Assembly: GCA_025924275.1 (NCBI GenBank) | Contig: JAICEH010000155.1 | Location: 1 to 5,338 of the forward strand | Direction of reading: 5' to 3' | Source of the DNA: Gemmatimonadales bacterium | GTDB taxonomy: Bacteria > Gemmatimonadota > Gemmatimonadetes > Gemmatimonadales > GWC2-71-9 | Length of the DNA: 5,338 nt | In this document: piece after piece, positions 1-4,742 of the stretch | Layout: each line of letters begins with the position of its first letter | How positions within the stretch are numbered: position 1 is the first letter of the stretch | Notes under the pieces: model-generated | Told to the model about the DNA's origin: nothing | Database searches by the model: none | What the model saw: the letters and a program-made list of their open reading frames with translations, nothing else | Made by a program: the position numbers and the translations under genes

Positions 1-340
1 ATCCGAAGCGCGGGAACCACCCATCGGCGGTGGTGGTGAGGAGGTACACCGCCTCGAGGCCGGCGTCGCGGGCCCGGGCCAGGCTGTCCGCCACGAGCTG
101 GGCACCCGCCCCGGTGCCCCGCCATCCCTCGGCCACGGCCACCGAGCGAAGGAGGCCCGTGCCGCCGTACCGCTCGAGCCCGGCGAGCCCGACCCGCTGC
201 CCGTCGGCCTCGAGGATCCGGTAGGCCCCCGGGAACTGGTCGCCCAGGCCGTCGGCGGGGAGGCCCGCCGCCGCGACGAAGGCCGCGGCCCACTCCAGCT
301 CGTCGGCCGCCGCCGGCCGGATCGCGGGCCGCCCCGTCAC
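1..340 (-). CDS. GNAT-family N-acetyltransferase, ArsN2-like (3' end cut by window)
   Basis: Acetyl-CoA-dependent N-acetyltransferase, probably cytoplasmic; the first 113 residues are visible and the C-terminus lies beyond the left edge. The acetyl-CoA motif is clear: strand RSVAVAE (residues 65-71) followed by the pyrophosphate loop WRGTGAG (73-79) and a helix. It is followed by LLTTTADGWFPRFG (100-113), a signature I associate with ArsN2-type arsenic-resistance acetyltransferases. The start is GTG at 340, which overlaps the apaG stop as GTGA; a GAGGG lies 9 bases upstream, so translation is likely coupled to apaG. It is the last visible gene of the sulfurtransferase-YceI-apaG run. No arsenic genes are visible nearby, so the substrate is open. 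The GNAT call is firm; the ArsN2 subfamily is an inference from motif memory. Confidence 0.82.
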   Translation of the reverse strand, partial: MTGRPAIRPAAADELEWAAAFVAAAGLPADGLGDQFPGAYRILEADGQRVGLAGLERYGGTGLLRSVAVAEGWRGTGAGAQLVADSLARARDAGLEAVYLLTTTADGWFPRFG

Positions 341-744
341 GCGACCGGACCCTCGGTCGTGATCGCGAGGTCCACCCGCGGGATCAGCGCCTCGAAGCGC
401 TCGCCCCCGGGGCGGACGAAGGTGTAGCGCCCCTCCATCCACCCCCGCGGGCTCCGCAGCACGCAGAAGCTCTGGTGCTCGTGGGTCTCGCCCGGGGCCA
501 GGCTCGGCTGTTCCCCCACCACCCCCTCGCCCTCCACCTCGGTCTCCTCGCCGATGTCGTCGTGGATCCGGCAGCGGCGCCAGAGCAGCTGCGCGGCCGT
601 GCCCCCCACGTTCTCCAGCCGGACGAAATAGGCGAAGACGAACTCCGACCGTCCCGGCCGGGAGTGCTCCGGCAGGTAGAGGGGGCGCACGGTGACCCGG
701 ATGCCCTCGGTCTCGCGGTAGTGGAACGGCCGGCGCGGGCTCAT
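337..744 (-). CDS. apaG: ApaG-domain protein (Co2+/Mg2+ efflux-associated, DUF525)
   Basis: A 135-residue single-domain ApaG protein with the family's usual length (about 125-130 residues) and a fibronectin-III-like beta-sandwich fold. Family hallmarks are in order: YFVRLENVGGTAAQLLWRR (39-57), HDDIGEETEVEGEGVVGEQP (61-80, carrying the GxGVVGEQP loop), LAPGETHEHQS (82-92) and GWMEGRYTF (101-109), then the closing IPRVDL strand. The family was linked genetically to cobalt resistance and magnesium efflux in enterobacteria, but the biochemical role is unclear. The ATG at 744 lies 4 bases after the YceI-like stop, with only a weak GAGCGG upstream, suggesting coupling. It overlaps the next gene by 4 bases. 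There is no bis-nucleoside tetraphosphatase or rsmA/ksgA neighbour as in E. coli, so it is here outside that context. Confidence 0.95.
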   Translation of the reverse strand: MSPRRPFHYRETEGIRVTVRPLYLPEHSRPGRSEFVFAYFVRLENVGGTAAQLLWRRCRIHDDIGEETEVEGEGVVGEQPSLAPGETHEHQSFCVLRSPRGWMEGRYTFVRPGGERFEALIPRVDLAITTEGPVA

Positions 745-748
745 CCGC

Positions 749-1357
749 TCAGCCGGCCGGCCGCCGGACCAGCGCCACGACGACCGAGATCTCTACCTCG
801 TCCCCCAGCATGCCGGTGCCGTCCACGATCCGGTTCCAGGTGAGGCCGTAGTCGAGCCGGTTGATCGTGGCCGAGGCGCTGAACCCGACCCGGTTGCCCT
901 GCTCGCCGAGCAGCTCCCCCTCGAGCAGGACGGGCCGGGTGACCCCGCGGATGGTGAGCTCGCCCTCGAGGCGGAGCCGGGTCCCGTCCACCGTGGCCGC
1001 CCGGCTGCGGAAGGTCATGGTCGGATGGTTGGCCACGTCGAAGAAATCCGCGCCCCGGAGGTCCGCATCGCGCCGCTCGTGCTGGGTGTCGATGCTGGCG
1101 GTCTGCACCGTGACCTCGACCGAGCCGCCGGTCCAGGACCCGGGCTGGGCCGTGACGGTGCCGGTCCACTCGCCGAAGGTCCCCCGGACCCGGCTCACGA
1201 AGTGCCGGATGCGGAAGCTGAGCTCGGAGTGGTTGGTGTCGATCCGCCAGGTGGCCTCCGCGGGGGCCGGAGCCGGTGGGAGCGGCGCCGACTGCGCGGC
1301 GGCGGGAAGGACGAGCGCCGCGGCCAGCACGGCCGCGGCGGGGAGCGATCGGGTCAT
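749..1357 (-). CDS. YceI family protein with signal peptide
   Basis: A secreted (periplasmic) YceI-like lipocalin-fold protein of 202 residues; characterised family members bind long isoprenoid or amphiphilic chains. Residues 1-24 form a Sec signal peptide: MTRS, then an Ala/Leu-rich core and PAAAQSA, with cleavage likely near residues 21-24. A Pro/Ala linker follows to about residue 34. The YceI domain fills 37-198: WRIDTNHSELSFRIRH (37-52), ASIDTQHERRDADLRGADFF (87-106), HPTMTFRS (111-118), GELTIRGVTRPV (132-143), VGFSASATINRLDYGL (157-172) and GDEVEISV (185-192). The ATG at 1357 is chosen because TGAGGT, which includes the stop of the preceding sulfurtransferase gene, lies 8 bases upstream. 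The 10-base gap to the sulfurtransferase and 4-base gap to apaG place it in one operon. The ligand is not predictable. Confidence 0.94.
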   Translation of the reverse strand: MTRSLPAAAVLAAALVLPAAAQSAPLPPAPAPAEATWRIDTNHSELSFRIRHFVSRVRGTFGEWTGTVTAQPGSWTGGSVEVTVQTASIDTQHERRDADLRGADFFDVANHPTMTFRSRAATVDGTRLRLEGELTIRGVTRPVLLEGELLGEQGNRVGFSASATINRLDYGLTWNRIVDGTGMLGDEVEISVVVALVRRPAG

Positions 1358-1367
1358 CGGCGCGACC

Positions 1368-2261
1368 TCACGGGCGCTCGATCGGCGCCCGGACCAGGTT
1401 GCCCCACTCGGTCCACGAGCCGTCGTAGTTCCGGACGCGGTCGTAGCCCAGCAGGTAGGTGAGCACGAACCACGTGTGCGAGGAGCGCTCGCCGATGCGG
1501 CAGTAGACGATGGTCTCCTTCGTCACCGACAGGCCCTGTTCGCCCTCGTACAGGGTGCGGAGCTCGTGGGCCGGGCGGAACGCGTGGGTATCGGGATCCA
1601 CGGCCCGCGCCCAGGGGACGTTGCGGGCGCCGGGGATGTGGCCCCCGCGGAGCGCCCCCTCGTTCGGGTAGTCCGGCATGTGCATCCGCTCCCCGCGGAA
1701 CTCTTCCGGGCTCCGCACGTCCACCAGGGGCCGCTCGCGCATCAGGTGCTCCAGCACGTCCTCCCGGAAGGCGCGAATCCGGGTGTCGTCCCGCTCCCCC
1801 ACCCGGATGGACCCGGCGGGGAAGCCCGGCACGGCGGTGACGAGCGGGCGCCCCTCGTCGACCCAGCGCTGCCGGCCGCCGTCCATGATCCGGAGCCGCT
1901 CGAGCCCGAACAGCCGGAACACCCAGAAGGCGTAGGTGGCCCACCAGTTGTTCTTGTCGCCGTAGAGGACCAGGGTGGTGTCGTCCGAGATGCCGCGCTG
2001 CCGGAGCTGCTGCTCCAGCCGCTCCCGGCCCACGAAGTCCCGGAGGAGCGTGTCATTGAGGTCGTTCACCCAGTCGAGCTTCACCGCGCCGGGCACGTGC
2101 CCGGTGTCGTACAGCAGCAGGTCCTCGTCGCACTCGATGAGGCGGACGTTCGGGTCGGCGAGGTGGGCGGCCACCCACTCGGTGGAGACGAGGGCCTCGG
2201 GGTGGGCGTAGCCGCGGTGCTCGATCGGGGTGACGGGGGCCATCGTGTCGGTGGCAGGCAT
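1368..2261 (-). CDS. Thiosulfate/3-mercaptopyruvate sulfurtransferase (tandem rhodanese, CRIGERS type)
   Basis: A two-domain sulfurtransferase of 297 residues, the normal length for the family, without signal peptide and so cytoplasmic. It moves sulfane sulfur from a donor (thiosulfate or 3-mercaptopyruvate) to an acceptor through a cysteine persulfide. The N-terminal rhodanese domain (about 22-138) has GHVPGAV (54-60) but Asp102 in YGDKNNWWA where a catalytic Cys would stand, so it is the non-catalytic domain. The C-terminal domain (about 165-292) has LVDVRSPEEF, GHIPGARNVPW and the active loop YCRIGERSSHTWF, with Cys254 encoded at 1500-1502. The CRIGERS loop and the NYDGSWTEWGNLV tail resemble mycobacterial CysA2/SseA proteins, so donor preference cannot be fixed by the loop alone. 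The ATG at 2261 has GGGAG 6 bases upstream; an in-frame ATG at 2243 lacks comparable support. It heads the run sulfurtransferase-YceI-apaG-GNAT. Confidence 0.95.
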   Translation of the reverse strand: MPATDTMAPVTPIEHRGYAHPEALVSTEWVAAHLADPNVRLIECDEDLLLYDTGHVPGAVKLDWVNDLNDTLLRDFVGRERLEQQLRQRGISDDTTLVLYGDKNNWWATYAFWVFRLFGLERLRIMDGGRQRWVDEGRPLVTAVPGFPAGSIRVGERDDTRIRAFREDVLEHLMRERPLVDVRSPEEFRGERMHMPDYPNEGALRGGHIPGARNVPWARAVDPDTHAFRPAHELRTLYEGEQGLSVTKETIVYCRIGERSSHTWFVLTYLLGYDRVRNYDGSWTEWGNLVRAPIERP

Positions 2262-2267
2262 CGCAAT

Positions 2268-2285
2268 CTCCCGGTGGGGGACCGG
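2268..2285 (-). promoter_or_regulatory. Ribosome binding site with a small hairpin over its 5' edge
   Basis: GGGAG (2268-2272) stands 6 bases before the sulfurtransferase ATG and decides that start over the in-frame ATG at 2243. On the transcript, CCGGU (2281-2285) can pair with ACCGG (2271-2275) around a five-C loop, so the two leading G of the site would lie inside the stem. The ribosome site is well supported. The hairpin is visible, but a five-pair GC stem arises easily by chance in such DNA and no function is claimed. Confidence 0.5.
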
Positions 2286-2340
2286 CCGCGGCGGGTGCCC
2301 TGCACCGCGCGCGGAAGGGATGATCGCAGGGCTGGCCGGA

Positions 2341-2368
2341 ATTACGAGCGGGCTTGTCGCAATGTCAA
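2341..2368 (-). promoter_or_regulatory. Putative sigma70-type promoter of the sulfurtransferase operon
   Basis: On the minus strand a perfect TTGACA (2363-2368) is followed after 16 bases by CGTAAT (2341-2346), which matches four of six positions of the -10 consensus but lacks its leading TA. It sits in the only sizeable intergenic gap (114 bases), just after the stop of the 197-residue gene and about 80 bases before the sulfurtransferase ATG, leaving a leader of roughly 70-75 bases. A full TTGACA and the run CGTAATTC stand out in such GC-rich DNA. The -35 is convincing; the -10 is weak. The rest of the gap shows no terminator with a U-tract and no recognisable riboswitch. Confidence 0.45.
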
Positions 2369-2375
2369 CCGCGGC

Positions 2376-2969
2376 TCACTCGTCCTCGTCGTCGTTGCGG
2401 AGGATGTCCTCCAGCACCTTGTCCACCACCTCCACCACGCGGCCCTGGACGATCCGGCCCAGCACGTCGGCGGCCTCGAGCGAGAGGCTGTCGGGGTGGC
2501 GGCGGTCGCTGGCGAAGCGCACGATCTGCCCCAGCGGGATCACCGCGATCGGCTCGTCGCTGCGGGTCGCCCCGCCCCCGTCCTCCTGGGTGGCCGCCTC
2601 GTAGCGGGCGCCGGGGAGGCTGTCCGCCCAGGGTTCCTCCGGTTCGTCCTCGGCCTGGTGCTCGGTGTCGCGCACCGCCTCGGGCGGAAGCGGGGCCAGG
2701 GCGAAGAGCTGGCACTGGAGGCCGGGGGGTCCCTCCCTGGCGGACAGGACGAGGCGGACCGGCACCCCGAAGACGTGGTGCCGCTCGAGGGTCTCGTGCA
2801 GCTCGGGCGGCACGACGCACCGGGCCACGAGCCGCTCGTCGATGAAGGTCCCCAGGCAGACGGTGCCCGCGGGGGCGCGCTCATCCTCGATGGGCGCCAC
2901 GCGGATGACGATCGGCGTCTCCGTGCCTGCGAGGGCCATGCCGGGATCGGGCGTTTCGGGTGAATCCAT
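2376..2969 (-). CDS. Conserved-looking hypothetical protein, 197 aa, acidic C-terminus
   Basis: I do not recognise this family. There is no signal peptide or membrane segment, so it is likely cytoplasmic. Residues 1-18 look disordered. Residues 19-93 form an alternating beta-like region (PIVIRVAPIE, GTVCLGTFIDERLVARCVVP, VPVRLVLS, LQCQLFALAPL) with two cysteines (38, 51) and a third at 86. Residues 100-137 are a hydrophilic, acidic linker (HQAEDEPEEPW). Residues 138-191 form a second unit with IPLGQIVRFASD and a long amphipathic helix (EAADVLGRIVQGRVVEVVDKVLEDIL), ending in the acidic NDDEDE. Codon third positions are strongly G/C and frame-consistent, supporting a real gene. The ATG at 2969 has no Shine-Dalgarno; instead TATACT ends 5 bases before it (see the promoter entry). 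It lies 18 bases after the RidA-like stop and is followed by the 114-base gap. Confidence 0.8.
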   Translation of the reverse strand: MDSPETPDPGMALAGTETPIVIRVAPIEDERAPAGTVCLGTFIDERLVARCVVPPELHETLERHHVFGVPVRLVLSAREGPPGLQCQLFALAPLPPEAVRDTEHQAEDEPEEPWADSLPGARYEAATQEDGGGATRSDEPIAVIPLGQIVRFASDRRHPDSLSLEAADVLGRIVQGRVVEVVDKVLEDILRNDDEDE

Positions 2970-2974
2970 GCCGC

Positions 2975-2980
2975 AGTATA
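2975..2980 (-). promoter_or_regulatory. Possible -10 element for a leaderless transcript of the 197-aa gene
   Basis: TATACT (five of six matches to TATAAT) lies in the 18-base gap after the RidA-like gene, and 5 bases (GCGGC) separate it from the ATG at 2969. Initiation about 6-7 bases after a -10 would place the first nucleotide at or next to the A of ATG, giving a leaderless mRNA. This agrees with the absence of a Shine-Dalgarno. No convincing -35 is present at 16-18 bases spacing. It may be a coincidence. Confidence 0.4.
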
Positions 2981-2987
2981 GCCGGGG

Positions 2988-3542
2988 CTACGGTCCGCCG
3001 CGATCACGCTGGCGATCGGGGAGGAGCGAGCGCAGCTCGGCCACGGCGTCCACTGCCACCAGCAGGCCGGGCATCGGCAGGCGCTCGACGGCCACCAGCG
3101 TGATGGCGGGATACTCGCCCGGCGCGAACCACTCGGCCGCGGCGGCACGGAGGCCATCGGCCACCGCGTCATCGCTCGGCGCCACGTGGTAGACCGTGAG
3201 CCGGACCACGTCGGCCGGGACCCCGCGGCCGGCACGGACCACCTCCATCACGTTGGCGAGGGCCCGCCGGATCTGGGCGGTCACGTCGGTCCCGCCGACG
3301 ATCGCGCCGGCGCTGTCCACCGCCACCTGCCCCGCCACCCAGATGGTGAACCCGACCTTCACCCCGGAGGAGAATCCGGGCAGCTGCGGCACCGAGGGCG
3401 GGTTGAGGTAGACCGGCGCGGCGGGCGAGGGCACGGGACCGCCCGGTGGCCCGTTGCCGGGGGGCGCCCCGGCGGTGGCGCACGCGGCGGTGAGGAGCGC
3501 GAGCGCGAGACCGGCGCGGCGCGGAAGCGGGAAGCTCGACAA
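2988..3542 (-). CDS. Exported RidA/YjgF-family protein, likely lipoprotein, lacking the catalytic Arg
   Basis: A 184-residue protein with an N-terminal export signal and a Rid domain. Residues 1-20 carry RR (8-9) and the core AGLALALLTAA, followed by Cys21. TAAC is a loose lipobox, so a lipoprotein is likely but ordinary cleavage is possible. A Gly/Pro linker runs to about 43. The Rid domain (44-172) shows GFTIWVAGQVAVDSAGAIVG (64-83), DVTAQIRRALANVMEVVRAG (86-105), DVVRLTVYHV (111-120), YPAITLVAVERLPMPG (144-159) and VAVDAVAEL (162-170). RidA enamine/imine deaminases have an Arg in a PARS-type motif; here it is PAIT with Ile147 (codon 3102-3104), so classic deaminase chemistry is not expected. 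It belongs with the Rid groups of unknown function. The start is TTG, supported by GAGG 5 bases upstream. It follows the DinB-like gene by 44 bases. Confidence 0.9.
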   Translation of the reverse strand: MSSFPLPRRAGLALALLTAACATAGAPPGNGPPGGPVPSPAAPVYLNPPSVPQLPGFSSGVKVGFTIWVAGQVAVDSAGAIVGGTDVTAQIRRALANVMEVVRAGRGVPADVVRLTVYHVAPSDDAVADGLRAAAAEWFAPGEYPAITLVAVERLPMPGLLVAVDAVAELRSLLPDRQRDRGGP

Positions 3543-3547
3543 TCGGA

Positions 3548-3551
3548 CCTC
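3548..3551 (-). promoter_or_regulatory. Ribosome binding site that fixes a TTG start
   Basis: GAGG followed by TCCGA and then TTG at 3540-3542. The in-frame stretch downstream holds no ATG before the Rid domain, and the TTG start gives a complete signal peptide. No in-frame ATG or GTG occurs upstream before the in-frame stop. The rare start codon is therefore well supported. Confidence 0.65.
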
Positions 3552-3586
3552 GGGGGAAGGGCGCGGCAGGTGGAGCCGGCCGGAAT

Positions 3587-4114
3587 CTAGTCGGGTTCCG
3601 CCACCGTCCGCGCGGACGCCATCTCGTTCACCGCCACCGCGCCGATCCCGGCGGGGCTGCCGGTGACCGCCCGCCGGTGGGCATCCGCCTGGCCGAGGTG
3701 AAACGCCAGGTGGGTAGCAAGGTGGACGAGGAAGTCGCCGGTGCTGACACGCAGGCCGCGCTTGAGGGCCGGGAAGTCCCGGTCGAGCGTCGCGGGATCG
3801 AGCCGGTCGAGCGCGGCCCGCACTTCCTCGGCGGTCCGCGCCAGCAGGGCGTCCAGCTCGGCGCGGGGAAGGCCGGTCGTGGTGAATTCCTCCTCCCGCC
3901 GGCGCACGTAGGCGGAACCGCCGAGCGCGGCGCCGACGAAATGGCGCAGGTTGCCCGCCACGTGGAGCGCCAGGGTGCCGGCGGAGTTGGGAAGGCCGGC
4001 GCCCGGCGCCCAGACCGATGCGTCGTCGGGGTAGGCCGCGAGCGACCGGCGGAACGCGGCCAGATCCCGGGCGAGCAGCCCGGCGACGGTCGCCGCGAGG
4101 GGGATCCCGCTCAC
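3587..4114 (-). CDS. DinB-like (DinB_2 / DUF1572-type) four-helix-bundle protein
   Basis: A 175-residue protein of the DinB/YfiT superfamily, whose members are four-helix bundles that bind a divalent metal with three histidines; some are thiol-S-transferases using bacillithiol or mycothiol, most have unknown substrates. Candidate ligands are His51 in LALHVAGNLRHFV and His135/His139 in LVHLATHLAFHLGQADAHRR (129-148), where the HxxxHxGQ pattern is the family hallmark. The middle (85-115) is helical with alternating charged residues. The start is GTG at 4114, overlapping the stop of the upstream 58-aa membrane gene as GTGA, which suggests translational coupling. The reading frame stays open far upstream, but that part is antisense to sufE and lacks family similarity, so it is excluded. 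It is followed after 44 bases by the RidA-like gene. The exact reaction is unknown. Confidence 0.88.
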   Translation of the reverse strand: MSGIPLAATVAGLLARDLAAFRRSLAAYPDDASVWAPGAGLPNSAGTLALHVAGNLRHFVGAALGGSAYVRRREEEFTTTGLPRAELDALLARTAEEVRAALDRLDPATLDRDFPALKRGLRVSTGDFLVHLATHLAFHLGQADAHRRAVTGSPAGIGAVAVNEMASARTVAEPD

Positions 4115-4287
4115 GAGGGGCCCCGCCGGGCGAAGAAGGCGGCCATCGCCAGATCGGCCGCGGCGACCACGAGCAGGATGAACCCCACGAGGCGGTTGCC
4201 GAAGGCGAAGAGGAAGGCGAGGCCGAGGGCGCCGACCAGGAGCGCGGAGGCCACGAGCGCGAGGGCGATGATGCGGGAGGGCGGCAT
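4111..4287 (-). CDS. Small two-helix membrane protein, 58 aa
   Basis: A short gene reading MPPSRIIALALVASALLVGA at its start. It has two hydrophobic segments: residues about 6-29 (IIALALVASALLVGALGLAFLFAF in outline) and about 34-52 (VGFILLVVAAADLAMAAFF), joined by a short turn GNR and ended by a positively charged tail ARRGPS. Both segments are long enough to span the membrane, with the Arg-rich tail probably cytoplasmic. All but one of the 58 sense codons end in G or C (the exception is GAT), matching real genes here. Its TGA overlaps the GTG of the DinB-like gene (GTGA). The ATG at 4287 has a minimal GAG 6 bases upstream. It diverges from sufE with 37 bases between starts. Function is not recognisable. 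Confidence 0.75.
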   Translation of the reverse strand: MPPSRIIALALVASALLVGALGLAFLFAFGNRLVGFILLVVAAADLAMAAFFARRGPS

Positions 4288-4312
4288 GGGGAGCTCGGCG
4301 GCTGGATGGCTG

Positions 4313-4321
4313 GTAAGTTAC
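4313..4321. promoter_or_regulatory. Symmetric -10-like element, possible bidirectional promoter
   Basis: GTAA-G-TTAC is an inverted repeat in the 37-base gap between the divergent starts of sufE and the small membrane gene, and the only AT-rich patch there. Read forward it gives TAAGTT (4314-4319), 5 bases before the sufE ATG; read on the minus strand it gives TAACTT (4315-4320), 27 bases before the other ATG. Both fit the minimal TAnnnT form of a -10. No good -35 is seen on the plus strand; on the minus strand TGGTCT at 17 bases spacing matches only three of six. Symmetric -10 elements are known to drive divergent transcription in bacteria. Application here is inference. Confidence 0.4.
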
Positions 4322-4324
4322 GGC

Positions 4325-4738
4325 ATGCCGAATCTCGAGACCATCACCGCGCGCCTGGCGGCGGCCGACCGGGAGACCCGGCTGCAGACGCTGCTGGAGT
4401 ATTCGCGGCGGCTTCCCGACCTGCCGGAGCGGCTCCGCGCCGTCCGCGCCAGCGGCCTGGGCCAGGTGCACGAGTGCCAGACTCCGGTGTTCCTGTACGT
4501 CGAGGTGGCGGACGGCCGGGTGGCGATCCACGCCGACGTGCCGCGGGAGTCGCCCACGGTGCGCGGGTTCCTCTCCCTCCTCATCGCTGCCCTCTCCGGC
4601 CGGCCGCCGGCCGAGGTGGCGGCGATTCCCGAGGACCTCCTCGACCGGACCCGGCTGGCGGGAGACCTGGGACTCACCCGGACCCAGGGCCTGACCGCCA
4701 TCCTGCGGCGGGTGAAGCGCGAGGCGGCCTCGGCCTAG
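4325..4738 (+). CDS. sufE: SufE-family Fe-S cluster assembly / sulfur acceptor protein
   Basis: A 137-residue SufE protein, the family's usual length. SufE accepts persulfide sulfur from the cysteine desulfurase SufS and hands it to the SufBCD scaffold for Fe-S cluster building in the cytoplasm. The acceptor Cys is Cys51 (codon 4475-4477) in GQVHECQTPVFLYVEV (46-61). VRGFLSLLIAALSGRPPAEV and LGLTRTQGLTAILRRVKREA give the conserved C-terminal half (compare KGL...LL and LSxxRxNGL in the family). No sufS is visible beside it; a tandem-rhodanese sulfurtransferase gene lies 2 kb away on the other strand. The start at 4325 is preferred because similarity begins here and TAAGTT precedes it. An in-frame ATG at 4286 has a strong GGGAGG five bases upstream and would add 13 unrelated residues, overlapping the divergent gene. 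It is the only plus-strand gene here. Confidence 0.93.
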   Translation: MPNLETITARLAAADRETRLQTLLEYSRRLPDLPERLRAVRASGLGQVHECQTPVFLYVEVADGRVAIHADVPRESPTVRGFLSLLIAALSGRPPAEVAAIPEDLLDRTRLAGDLGLTRTQGLTAILRRVKREAASA

Positions 4739-4742
4739 GCCG
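4731..4742. repeat. 12-bp perfect palindrome over the shared sufE/VOC stop codons
   Basis: CGGCCTAGGCCG reads identically on both strands. Its centre CTAG supplies TAG to sufE (4736-4738) and TAG to the VOC gene (4735-4737). As RNA it could form only a four-pair stem with a CUAG loop, and neither side has a T-tract, so it is not a convincing terminator. Confidence 0.8.

Noticed and set aside
30..224. Short plus-strand frame at the left edge
   Set aside because: Antisense to the GNAT gene, rich in Arg/Ser/Ala/Pro, no ribosome site or family similarity.
861..2963. A 700-codon open frame on the plus strand
   Set aside because: It is antisense to the YceI-like, sulfurtransferase and 197-aa genes, which have family motifs and proper starts. 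Its peptide is low-complexity and without recognisable domains; high GC content makes stop-free antisense frames common.
3677..4324. Upstream extension of the sufE frame
   Set aside because: It runs antisense to the DinB-like gene and has no SufE similarity; only the ATG at 4286 was kept as a possible alternative.
4731..4742. Bidirectional rho-independent terminator between sufE and VOC
   Set aside because: The palindrome can form only a four-pair stem, and there is no T-run on either strand.
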